Of a stretch of DNA of 64,000 nt, positions 48,163 to 59,509 are shown in pieces; the stretch's first letter is position 1, and each line of letters opens with the position of its first letter. The stretch covers positions 27,155,001-27,219,000 of the forward strand of contig NC_065575.1 in NCBI RefSeq assembly GCF_937616625.2, given 5' to 3'. This stretch comes from Mercurialis annua. Lineage: Eukaryota; Streptophyta; Magnoliopsida; Malpighiales; Euphorbiaceae. The position numbers and the translations under genes are program-made. The notes under the pieces were generated by a model. That model ran no database searches, had not been told where the DNA came from, and saw only the letters and a program-made list of their open reading frames with translations.

Positions 48163-51031
48163 AAATATACTAATCTAGCGTCATTTTTCACTTACACGTT
48201 GCGTAATATAACCAAACCATGCTAAGGTAATCGAACTGACGTGTTAAAGAGACTTTAGACGCGACATACTAATCTAGCGTCACTCTTTACGCACACTTTG
48301 CGTAATATAACCTAACCATGCTTAGGTAATCGGACCGACGCATTAAAGAGACTTGAGACGCGACATACTCTATTGTCACTTTTTACCCACACTCTGCGTA
48401 ATATGACTTAACTATGCTTACGTAATCAGAACGAGGGGTTAGAGAGACTTGTGACACAACATAAGCATGGTAATCGAAACGACGCGTTAAAGAGACTTGA
48501 GACGCGACATACTAATCTAGCATCATGTTTCACGCACACTTTACGTAATATAACCTAACCATGCTTTGGTAATCAGAACGATGAGTCAAATAGACTTAAG
48601 ATGCGACATACTAATATATTGTCACTTTTCACGCACACTTCGCGTAATATAAACTAAGCATGCTTAGATAGTTTGAACGACGCGTTAGAGAGACTTGTGA
48701 CACGACATACTAATCGAGTGTCACGTTTAACCTAAACATGGTTAGGTAATCGGAACGATGGATAAAAGAGACTTGTGACGCGACATACTAATCTAGCGTA
48801 ATTTTTCACGCACACTTTGCATAATATAACCTAACCATGCTTAGGTAATAAAACAACGCTTTAAAGAGACTTGGGACTCGACATAGTAATCTAGCGTCAC
48901 TTTTAACGCACACTTTCCGTAATATAGCTAACCATACTTAGGTAATCGGAATTACGGGTTAGAGAGACTTGTGACGCAGCATAAGCATGGTAATCGAAAC
49001 GACGCGTTAAAGAGACTTGAGACGCGATATACTAATCTAGCGTCATGTTTCATGCACACTTTATGTAATATAACCTAACCATGCTTTGGTAATCAGAACG
49101 AGGAGTCAAATAGACTTGAGATGCGTCATACTAATCTATTGTCACTTTTCACGCACACTTTGCGTAATATAAACTAACCATGCTTAGATAGTTTGAACGA
49201 CGCGTTAGAGCGACTTGTGACGCGACATAAGCATGGCAATCCAAATGACGCGTTAAAAAGACTTTAAAGGCGACATACTAATCTAGCGTCATTTTTCACA
49301 GACACTTTGCGTAATATAACCTAATCATGCTAAGGTAATCGGACCGACGCATTAAAGAGACTTGAGATGTGACATACTAATCTAGTGTCATTTTCACGCA
49401 CACTTTGCGTAATATAACCTAACCATGCTTAGGCATTCGGAACGACGCGTTAAAGAGACCTGTGACGCGAAATAAGCATGGTAACCGAAACGACCCGTTA
49501 AAGAGACTTGAGACGTGACATACTAATCTAGCGTCACTTTTTACGCACAATTCGTGTAATATAACCTAACCATGCTTAGGTAATCCTAATGACGCGTTAA
49601 AGAGACCCGAGACACAACATACTAATCTTGCGTCACTTTTTATGTACACTTTGCGTAATATAACCTAATCATACTTAGGTAATCGAAACGACGCGTTAAA
49701 GAGACTTGTGACGCGACATACTAATCTAGTGTCACTTTTCACGCACACTTCGCGTAATATAACCTAACCATGCTTAGGTTATAGGAACGACGCGTTAAAA
49801 AGGCTTCTGACGCGACATGTTAATCTATTGTCACTTTTAACACACACTTTGCGTTATGTAACCTAACCATGCTTAGATAATCAGAACGACGCGTTAAAGA
49901 GACTTGAGACACGTCATACTAATCTAGCATCACTTTTTACGCACTCTTTGCGTAATTTAACCAAACCATGCTTAGGTAATTGGAACGACGCGTCAAAAAG
50001 ACTTGAGACGCGACAGACTAATCTATTGTCACTTTTCACGCACAGTTTGCCTAATATAAACTAACCATGCTTAGGTAATTGGGACGACGCGTTAGAGAGA
50101 CTTGTGATGCGACATAAGCATAGTAATCAAAACGACGCGTTACAGAGACTTTAGATGTGACATACTAATCTAGCATCATGTTTCACACACACTTTGCATA
50201 GTATAACCTAACCATGCTTAAAGAGAGGTAAGACGTGACAAACTAATCTATTGTCACTTTTCACGCACACTCTGCGTAATATGACCCAACTATGCTTAGG
50301 TAATTGGAACAAGTGGTTAGAGAGACTTGTGACACGACATACTAATCGAGCGTCACGTTTCACGCACACTTTGCGTATATGACCTAACCATGGTTAGGTA
50401 ATCGAAACGATGGATAAAAGAGACTTGTGACGCGACATACTTATCTAGCGTAATTTTTCAAGCACACTTTGCATAATATAACCTAACCATGCTTAGGCAA
50501 TCGAAACAACGCTTTAAAGAGACTTTGGACTCGACATAGTAATCTAGCGTCACTTTTAACTCACACTTTTCGTAATATAGCTAACCATGCTTAGCTAATC
50601 GGAATTACGCGTTAGAGAGACTTGTGACGCAACATAAGCTTGGTAATCGAAACGACGCGTTAAAGAGACTTGAGACGCGACATACTAATCTAGTGTCACT
50701 TTTCACGCACACTTTGTGTAATATAACCTAACCATGCTTAGGTAATCGGAACGATGCGTTAAAGAAACTTGTGACGCGACATAGTAATCTAGCGTCACTT
50801 TTAACGCACACTTTGCATAATATAACCTAACCATTATTAGGTAATCAGAATGACACGTTGGAGAGACTTGTTACGCGACATAAGCATGGTAATCGAAACG
50901 ACCCGTTAAAGACACTTGAGACACGACATATTAATCTAGCGTCACTTTTCACACACACTTTGCGTAATATAAACTAACCAGGGTTAGGTAATCGGAACGA
51001 CGTGTTAAAAAGACTTCAGACGCGATATACT

Positions 51032-51079
51032 AATCTATTGTAACTTTTTTTTTTTTGAGGAAAATCTATTGTAACTTTT
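51032..51079 (-). mobile_element. Tiny poly(A)-tailed insertion with 17-bp target duplication
   Basis: AATCTATTGTAACTTTT is present twice (51032-51048 and 51063-51079). Between the copies lie a T run and GAGGAA, about 14 bp. On the minus strand this reads as a few bases followed by poly(A), flanked by a long direct repeat, as left by target-primed insertion of a severely truncated LINE or SINE transcript. Replication slippage is the alternative. Confidence 0.45.
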
Positions 51080-51405
51080 AACGCACACTTTGTGTAATAT
51101 AATATAATCATTCTAAGGTAATCAGAACGACGCGTTAAAGAGGCTTGAGACACGATATATTAATATCTCATCACTTTTTACGCACTCTTTGCGTAACATA
51201 ACCTAACCATGCTTAGTTAATTGGAACGACGAGTCAAAAAGACTTCAGATGCGACATACTAATCTATTGTCACTTTTCACGCACACTTTGCGTAATATAA
51301 ACTAACCATGCTCAGGTAGTTTGAACGACGCGTTAGAGCGACTTGTGACGCGACATAAGCATGGTAATCGAAATTACGCGTTAAAGAGACTTTAGACGCA
51401 ATATA

Positions 51406-52947
51406 TGTTAGTGATATGCACTAGGTCAATCATGTTTGACCATGTTTTGACTTTATCATTTTGTTATTTATTGATTGGCAGTTTTTATCATTTTATATTA
51501 ATGATTAAAATACTTGAATGGTTAATTCTTTCTAAGGTCATCAAGTATGTGACTTGATAGTAGAACCCTTAGGTTTAATAAAAGAATTATATACCATATA
51601 TCCCTAGTCTTAATAGAACACTGAGACTAGTATGATGTTGACTGATGATTGTTTTACTAATCATGTATATGAGATATTAAGTCAAATCATAGGTGCTATT
51701 TGAGAAATAAGGCACTGGATGACCCACTGTGAGAATACTACATAGATCACTGTCATAAGTAATTCTCATTACAGTTCTATTAGTATAATCCTTTGACCTT
51801 GAAATCATCATGGATTTCTACATAGCTATTTCATATTTTGATACAGTCTTACATTATCTTTAACAGGATAATGGAATAGATTGTCATTGGATATGAAAGT
51901 AACTATATGAGAAATGTGAGTGACTGAGAAGGAATTTGTCCCTCATTTATTTGAGTAAGATATCTATGGGCCCCTTGAAGAAGATAGACTGAAGGAAATG
52001 CATGGCCATGCTAAATGAATTGATAGAGTTATCATTTTCAGTCTACTTAGAGTAAAGAAACTAATGATTGAATATTATAAGGATGACAGGACTATGCCTT
52101 ATAATCAATCTAGATATCGAGAGACAAAGGGATTAAAATATTATTGTAAATGGTTAAATCGGATTGTCGATATTCGTATAACTTGGCTAGTCATAATGTC
52201 TTGCTAGAGGCTACTTATCACTTGTGGGCTGAAATAGGGATTTCGAGCCTACTGCCAACGTTATATGAACCTACAGGGTCGCACACTAAGAACAGGCCCA
52301 AAACAGTTATGGGTCGTACAAGCCCAATGTGATTAAGTGATTAATTATATATATATATATATATATATAATTCGTAATATATATATATATATATTAATAA
52401 ATATATATATTAATTCGAAATTTAAGGATAAGTGTTTTCCTTAATTTATTATTTTTGGAAGATAATAAATATAGTAATTAATATATATGGATGATTATCA
52501 AAAAAAGAGTTTTTGATAAACATAAACTTGTAGAATTGCAATGAGATTAAAATTCGAATTAGTCTCAAACCCTAGTGTTGTTGTATCACTATAAATACGC
52601 ATTAAGTAATTGGTTTGAGAATCACGAAATTCATTATTCACTAAATCACTAAAAATTCGAAATTGCTTGTGAAGCAATAGTGCTAGCACACAAGCACTAG
52701 TTTTGGCTAAGGTCTGTTCGTGTGGATACTCGTAGAGGACGCATTCTTTTTGAGGCGTTTCTGATCCAAGGCCAGGTATCACCAAAGTGAACCACCTCCT
52801 TCCTTCTTACATTGCTGTTGAATTCGACATACAAGTAAGTATTAATTATGTAGTTAATCTATTTATTCGAATTACATGGATCTTGGTTTTGGTTTTAGAT
52901 AAAGGTTTTGAAATTCCGCGGCGTTATGAACCTATGAAAACCCAACA
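51406..52947 (+). repeat. Solo LTR of the copia family (1542 bp)
   Basis: TGTTAGTGATATGCAC...AAAACCCAACA, aligned over its whole length with the copia LTRs at 29660 and 36890 but with many more substitutions and longer TA runs. Perfect 5-bp target duplication ATATA at 51401-51405 and 52948-52952. No internal sequence, so it is the product of LTR-LTR recombination. TATA box TATAAATA at 52590-52597. Confidence 0.95.
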
Positions 52948-53423
52948 ATATAATAATCTAGCGTCATTTTTCACTTACACTTGCGTAATATAACCTAACC
53001 ATGCTAAGGTAATCGAACCGACGTGTTAACAAGACTTAAGACGCGACATACTAATCTAGCATCACTTTTCACGCACACTTTGCGTAATATAACCTAATTC
53101 GGAATGACACATTATAGAGACTTGTGACGCGACATAAGCATGGTAACTGATACGACCCGTTAAAGACACTTGAGACACGACTTACTAATCTAGCGTCACT
53201 TTTTACGCACAGTTCGCGTAATATAACCTAACCATGCCTTAGGTAATCATAATGACATGTTAAAGAGACTTGAGATGCGACATACTGATCTAGCGTCACT
53301 TTTTATGTACAGTTTGTGTAATATGACCTAACCATACTTAGGTAATCAGAACGACGCGTTAAAGAGACTTGCAACGCGACATACTAATCTAGCGTCACTT
53401 TTCACGCACAATTTGCGTAATAT
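52948..53423 (+). repeat. Satellite segment between two solo LTRs
   Basis: About 4.5 units of the same satellite, including one deletion junction at about 53098 (CCTAATTCGGAATGAC). Ends in GCGTAATAT at the next insertion. Confidence 0.93.
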
Positions 53424-53844
53424 TTGTTAGCGCAGCGGGATGCGAGGGTCCAGATCGTATATTTCAATTCAAAATCATAATTCAAAAAAAATTCAGATCC
53501 AGAAATTTGTCATATCAATAACAAATGGATCATCGTATCATTTAGTAATTAAATCACGCATATAGAAATCGTAAGAATAATACCTATGTCGATTCTCCAA
53601 CGATTCTTGTAGTCCCGATAGTACGACGACCTCAAGCTCGTCCATACGAGTATGCGTCCAATTGAATCCTCGCCTTGAAGTAATCCGCAAGAGTTCCTCT
53701 TGCCGAGCAACCCTAAGCTCAAACTCTCGCCGCGATTACGTCTTTGCTCGGATGTATGAAAAACTTTGCCCAGATTTTTCGTGATTGATGACTACTTGAA
53801 CTGCTTCAAGTATGCTCTCTTAGGTAATGAGCAAAGGCAACTTC

Positions 53845-53852
53845 TATTTATA
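53845..53852 (-). promoter_or_regulatory. TATA box of minus-strand solo LTR
   Basis: TATAAATA on the minus strand in the context GCCTATAAATAGAAG; it supports the assigned orientation. Confidence 0.6.
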
Positions 53853-53876
53853 GGCAAGAGTTTGTAGGAAAGTCCA

Positions 53877-54110
53877 ACACCTCACATACTAGGTGTCACA
53901 CACCAAGCAAAGGTGTTGCCACCATACGACACCTCACATGCTAGGTGTCACACACCAAGCATAGGTATTGCAACCATCTGACACCTCACATGCTAGGTGT
54001 CACACACCAAGCATATGCATAACATCATCACATGACATCATCACGTGACATCATCGCATGACAACATCATGACATCATCTCATGACATCATCACATGACA
54101 TCATCAAATT
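53877..54110 (+). repeat. Tandem repeats inside minus-strand solo LTR
   Basis: From 53877 a 52-bp unit (ACACCTCACATGCTAGGTGT, then CACACACCAAGC) repeats about 2.7 times. Each unit has the inverted words ACACCT/AGGTGT. From about 54014 a 13- to 14-bp unit (CATGACATCATCA) repeats about seven times with small changes. Confidence 0.9.
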
Positions 54111-54630
54111 ACTAATCACATTAACTTGGATAAAATACAATTAGGTTCCTATTAATTTATAACTCTTACAAATTAGTCCCTAATTTGTGCTCGTTTTTCA
54201 TCTTAGATTAATTTCTGAGATATGCTAGTATCTATATAAAATCGATCTCACATAAACTCAATCGGTTGCACACCCTAGTGTGTGTGACTAACTAGGTTTC
54301 TTCTATATGGAAACGAGAGTCATAAGAAACGTCTTTCTTATATTAAATAATTAAATTCCATTAATTATTAATTCTCGTAGATCGTGAGTGACGTCTAGCA
54401 ACATATCATGACCCCTAAATATAGATGAATGTTTCGATGCATTCTTTATGAACCAATGTTCATAATTACCGTACACTCAAAATTCCCTTCTCCTAATATT
54501 CTAATCTCGACTAATGTCACAGTTAAGCCAAAAACTGTTTGTCTTGATCATATGACCTCGTCTCTCAATTCTTATTCTTGATAAAATATGACTTTCATTA
54601 TAAACAACATTCATGCATGTTGCCATTTCA

Positions 54631-55418
54631 AATATGACACGTTAAAGAGACTAGTGACCCGATATAGTAATATAGCGTCATTTTCAATTCGCATGTTTCC
54701 ATTTCAAATAGACGCGACATACTATAATCTAACCATGCGCGTTAAAGAGACTTGAGATGCGACATATTAGTCACTTTTCACGCACACTTTGCGTAATATA
54801 ACCTAACCACGCTTAGGTAATCAAAACGACGCGTTAAAGAGACTTGAGATGCGACATACTAATATAGAGTCACTTTTCATGCACACTTTGCGTAATATAA
54901 CCTAACCATGCTTAGGTAATCAGAACGACACGTTAAAGAGATTTGTGACGCGACATACTAATCTAGCGTCACTTTTCATGCACACTTTGCGTAATATAAC
55001 CTAACCATGCTAGGTAATCAAAAACACGCGTTAAAGAGACTTATGACGCGACAAACTAATATAGCGTCGCTTTTCACGTACACTTTGTGTAATATAACCT
55101 AATCATGCTGAAGTAATCGGACCGACGCGTTAAAGAGATTTGAGACGTTACATACTAATCTAGCATAACTTTTCACGTACACTTTGCCTAATATAACCTA
55201 ACCATGCTTAGGTAATCAAAACGACGAGCTAAATAGACTTGTGACGCGATATACTAATCTAGCAACGCGTTAGAGAGACTTGTGACAGGACATAAGCATG
55301 GTAATCGAAACGACACGTTACAGAGACTTGAGACGCGGCATACTAATCTAGCGTCATTTTTCACGCACACTTTGCGTAATGTAACCTAAGCATTCATATG
55401 TAATCGGAACGGCGCGTT
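54631..55418 (+). repeat. Satellite segment, partly scrambled
   Basis: Begins with AATAT and irregular units. A 19-bp piece of the solo LTR end (CATGTTGCCATTTCAAATA, 54616-54634) recurs with one mismatch at 54692-54710 inside the satellite. Regular units follow from about 54750. Ends at target duplication GGCGCGTT (55411-55418). Confidence 0.9.
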
Positions 55419-55469
55419 TAGGGGTGGTCAAAACCCGACCAAAACAGAATTTCCGAACCGAACCGATTT

Positions 55470-55560
55470 AAAAATTTTGGTTCGGTTCGGTTTTAAAAAA
55501 TAAAATTTTCGGTTTTTTCGGTTCGGTTCGGTTTGGGTGAAAAACCGACCGATTTAACCG
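55470..55560 (+). repeat. hAT-2 left subterminal repeats
   Basis: Clustered GGTTCGGTTCGGTTT words and their complement AACCGAACCG, mirrored near the right end at about 59355-59490. Likely transposase-binding region, inferred from the hAT family. Confidence 0.75.
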
Positions 55561-56914
55561 AATTTCCGAAATATTAAAACGACGTCGTTTTATCTTTAAA
55601 TAAAACAACGTTTGTTTTATGTCATACAACATAACCCTGGCCTGACCTATTTACCTTAGTCAGTCATCAAAAAAACCCTAGCATAAATTTTACTCTCACC
55701 TAAAATTCCCCAGCCGCCTCTTACCCTTCTCTCCAAAACTTCGACTGCCGACTGGTCTGTATAATCTCACTCGCCATCTTAACTCCAACGACCGGCATCC
55801 GTCTTGGCCTCATCAGTTTTCTTTTCCTCTCTCAATAAGCATCCTCCATAACCATCGTTTCATTTCGTCTCTCTAAGAACCCTAAAATCGCCTGCCCTAA
55901 AATTCACGAACTGAACTTCTTTAAGAATTTAAGGTACGATTTTATTTTTGTATTTCATTATAGGTTATTCAATGATGTGGGTTTTATTAAATTTCATTTA
56001 TCCATCGTTTTTTATATGAAACTCATGAACCGAACTTCATTTGTTTCTTTAATTTTTGTTAATGAAGATGTTCTGCTTGCTACCACTATTTTCTTCTTGA
56101 TGGAAATTATAAGTTCAGTTTTTTTGATGATGTCAAATTATAGGTTATTTCTTACATTGATTTCAAAGTAATCTTATTTTGTTGAACAAAAACAGTGTAG
56201 ATTATTGGGTTTGGTTTGATTTTAAGAGACAAAGAATGAAACTTTAATTTCATTTATGGGTTTTAAGTTATTGGTTATTCATTTTGGTCCACTTGTTTGT
56301 AATATAGGGGCTAATTGTTATTTGCTATGTCTGGATCAACACTTCAAGATTCATAAACATTTTGTTAAAGATTAATTTTCTTGAGGCTATAGTAGACTCT
56401 GGAATTGAACATCCATCAAAAGGTAAGTTCTCTATTCTTGTTTTTATTGTCTATATTTATTGTTAATTTGGCTTGTCAAAGTAATAGCATATTAGTTAAT
56501 TGGTTATTTAATGACAGACCTCACATGAACAAGACCTTAAGTAGGTTGAAAATTGATACAAAATGGCCAATTTGTTGATTTCAATTGAATAGCATATAAA
56601 GAGTTAGTCCAATGTATTACTGCATTTTTTTAATTAAAGGCTTAAAATTGATTTTCTCATGGATTATTTTTTAAAGTCAAATTAATGAATTCTGTTAATG
56701 AATTCTTTTATTGAAAACCCTATAGTCAGTTAATTTTTTCATATTGAAAACCCTATAGTCAGTTAATGAATTATGTTTGTTAGTTTTTTTGAGCTTATAA
56801 AATTGTGATTTAAAATCTGATTTCCTGCAACCTGCTTAGTGTATGTACTGTACATATATTCTGTTTTTTTATAACTTTCAAATGTGAATGACAATCTGAT
56901 ATTCTCTTTTTTAG
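55561..56914 (+). other. hAT-2 leader region
   Basis: Non-coding. About 55660-55930 is CT-rich and looks like a plant 5' leader; a possible donor AAG/GTACGA lies at 55932 and acceptor CTTTTTTAG at 56906-56914, directly before the ATG. A 64-codon ORF at 55977-56171 lies in the presumed intron and has no support. Confidence 0.5.
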
Positions 56915-58647
56915 ATGTCAAACACCGCTACAAATATCGAAACTACTGGAACATGAAGTAATGCAGCAGGAGATGCATCGAATTCTCAGCCTTCTGTAAC
57001 AAGTGGAGATGCCTCAAAAAAGAAAAGAAAGCTGATGGAAACTAGATCGATTGTTTGGGACCATTTCGACAAGATTAAGGATGAGAGCGGAGAAGTCGTA
57101 CAAGCTAAGTGTAACTACTGTTTGAGAGTTTATGCATGTCATTCTAAAAGAAACGGTACGTCTTCTTTGAAAAACCATGTCATGACATGCATGAAAAATC
57201 TCCATAGGCAGCAAACTAAGCAAGCTTTATTGAATTTACAGCCTATGATTTGTGATGATGGTGTTAGTGATAGAATGGGAATACTGAATGCATGGAAATT
57301 CGATCAAGAAGCTATTAGAGAGTCTCTTACATTTATGATTATAATAGATGACTTGCCTTTTAAGTTTGTGGAGGGTGAGGGTTTTAGAAGGTTTATGTCT
57401 AGTGCTTGTCCTAAATTTAAAATCCCATCTAGGTGGACGATAACAAGAGATTGTTATTAGCTATATTTAGATGAGAGAATTAGGCTGAAAAATTTTATGA
57501 AACAAAACTGTCAAAGGATTAATTTAACAACTGATACATGGACATCAATTCAAAGGATCAATTACATGTGCATTACTGCTCACTTTATTGATAATAATTG
57601 GAGATTGCATAAAAAAGTCTTGAGTTTTGTTCCAATTTTTTCTCATAAAGGTGATGCAATATAGGTAAGGCAATTGAGACTTGTTTGTTAGAATGGGGAA
57701 TAACTAATATTTTTTCAGTCACAGTAGATAATGCAAGTTCTAATGATATAGCAATCTCTTATTTGAAAAGAAGAATAATTAACTGGGGTAATTGTTTGGC
57801 TGATTGCAAGTATCTTCATATGAGGTGCATTGCCCATATAATTAATCTTGTTGTTACCGAGGGTTTGAAGGATGTCAATCCTTCGGTGAAAAGAGTGAGA
57901 GATGCAGTGAGATATATTAGGAGTTCTCCTGCTAGAATTCAAAAATTAAAAGAATGTGCTGAAATTGAGGGAATAGGGTGTCGAAGTTCTTTGTGTTTAG
58001 ATGTGATAACTAGGTGGAATTCTACCTATTTAATGTTAAAAACAGCCATAGAATTTGAGAAAGCGTTTGATAATTATGAGGAGCAAGAGTCTAATTTAAA
58101 GAGAGACTTAGGGGATGATGGGGTTCCGAGTCGTGTAGATTGGAAGGGTGCTACATTAATGACTTCATTATTAGAGCATTTTTACAATGTGACATTACGT
58201 ATTTCGGGCTCTTTATATGTCACTTCAAACACTTTTTTTAGTGAAATTAGTGACTTATCTTGCATTTTGAATGAATGGAAAGATTGTGCGAAACTTAATA
58301 TTAGGCAATTGGGGGAATCAATGAAAGGGAAATTTGATAAATATTGGGAGGATCCAGAAAAGATGAACAAACTTATATTTTTTGCAGCTGTTTTAGACCC
58401 TAGAGAGAAGTTTGAGTATATGGAATATTCATTTACTTTAATGTATGGCAGTGTTAAAGGAGTAGGTTTGTTTTCAAGTGTCAAAAATGAACTTTTTAGG
58501 CTCTTTAATGAATATAAAGATAAGTATCATTCCAATGAGGGTAGTCTTTCAACAAGTTCAAGTTATGAAGAGTCAAATAAAAAACCCACTTTGATTTTAA
58601 AAGCAAAATATATTATTAACGGAATCGAAGCAACCGTTATGTGTTGA
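56915..58647 (+). pseudogene. hAT-2 transposase (Ac/RICESLEEPER type), broken and C-truncated
   Basis: ATG 56915 (MSNTATNIET) lies directly after a splice-acceptor-like sequence. In-frame TGA at codon 14 (56954-56956); the frame then continues with a basic KKKRK motif and a BED zinc finger (WDHF...AKCNYC...LKNHVMTC, about 57050-57190). TAG at 57458-57460 and TAG at 57662-57664 follow, the latter beside a 2-bp shift near 57660 after which the frame is open from 57685 to 58647. Conserved hAT blocks: LTTDTWTS (about 57525), TVDNASSND (about 57722), MRCIAHIINLVV (about 57822), DVITRWNSTYLML (about 58000), and an RNase H-fold end (KLIFFAAVLDPREKF, about 58368). The C-terminal hAT dimerisation domain, normally about 80 residues further on, is missing: coding similarity stops at 58647. 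Not functional. Confidence 0.92.
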
Positions 58648-59354
58648 AGAGCTTCTTCACGAAATTGAAAACATTGAAAAAGGTATATTAAGCTACTTAT
58701 TTTTTAAGACTATTTTTCTAAATATATATTTTTATCGTGTTTGATGTATATTAACTTATTGTATTTTCAGATTTGCCAAAAGTAGAGATTAGGCCAGCAA
58801 GTTCATCAAACAAATAGGCGTTTTGGTTGTCTTTCTTCTTTTGCAGCCGGAAAGAAGGTGATTTATTATTATTGGTTTGTTAGTATTGAATTTTAATTTG
58901 GCATTGTAGATTATGAATGGGTGAAGTGGTTGGTTATGATCCTGCATTTCAGAATTCTGTTGTTTTTTTTATTTGGCTATATCACCTTGCATTTCTGATT
59001 TTGAAATTGAAAATGCAGATTATATGTGGATTGGCTGCTGCTGTTTGCATTTCTGATTTTGGATTCCAGCTTCTACATATGCTATTTTGGAGATATGGAG
59101 CTGCTGTTTTGAAGATGTATAGCTGAAATTTAAACTTATGAATTTGTACTTCTAGATTTGAATTGAAGATACTTAAATATGTATTATTGATTTTGTACTT
59201 GGTATTTTGAATTTGAAGGTTTATATACTTCAAACAAACATGTTTTGTTAGTAGGTTTTAATGTGTTTATTAACAGGTTTGAAAGCCATTAAGTATTAGC
59301 AGGTCTGAATTATGAATGTTTACAGGTCTGAGTTTATGAATTTCAGCAGGTCAA
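58648..59354 (+). other. hAT-2 3' non-coding region
   Basis: AT-rich, with an intron-like acceptor TTGTATTTTCAG at about 58760 and a repeated GCATTTCTGATTTTG word (58989, 59047). Short ORFs on both strands (58917-59126, 58982-59233) have no recognisable similarity. The hATC-coding segment expected here is not present. Confidence 0.55.
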
Positions 59355-59509
59355 AACCGAAATTTTTAAACCGAACCGAATATTTTGGTTCGGTTCGGTT
59401 CGGTTCGGTGTTTTTATAGATTTCGGTTCGGTTCGATTTTCTTAAAAATAATTTCGGTTCTGTTCGGTTTTGGCATATTTTAAACCGAACCGACCGATGC
59501 ACACCCCTA

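Larger units (their letters stand above)
39173..51405 (+). repeat. Satellite array, 99/147-bp units
   Basis: Same satellite and orientation as before the hAT. Unit lengths checked directly: starts at 43465, 43612 and 43759 give two 147-bp composites, and 43759 to 43858 gives a 99-bp unit. Contains recent segmental duplications and one tiny poly(T) insertion. No gene. Confidence 0.97.
53424..54630 (-). repeat. Probable solo LTR of another retrotransposon, minus strand (1207 bp)
   Basis: Non-satellite DNA flanked by AATAT on both sides (53419-53423, 54631-54635). On the minus strand it starts TGAAATGG and ends CCCGCTGCGCTAACA(A). Its 3' end recalls the CCGCTGCG...AACA end of the copia LTR, and a good TATA box (CCTATAAATAGAAG) lies on the minus strand. 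No internal coding region. The first base pair beyond the expected CA makes the exact edge uncertain by 1 nt. Confidence 0.65.
55419..59509 (+). mobile_element. Second hAT transposon (hAT-2)
   Basis: 4091 bp starting TAGGGGTGGTCAAAAC and ending GCACACCCCTA, with the perfect 8-bp duplication GGCGCGTT at 55411-55418 and 59510-59517. Only the outer eight bases (TAGGGGTG) are clear TIR. Inside both ends are many GGTTCGGTTC/GAACCGAACC words (about 55470-55560 and 59355-59490), typical hAT subterminal repeats. Carries a broken Ac/RICESLEEPER-type transposase on the + strand. Confidence 0.94.

Noticed and set aside
55977..56171. 64-codon ORF in hAT-2 leader
   Set aside because: Lies in the presumed leader intron, AT-rich, no similarity.
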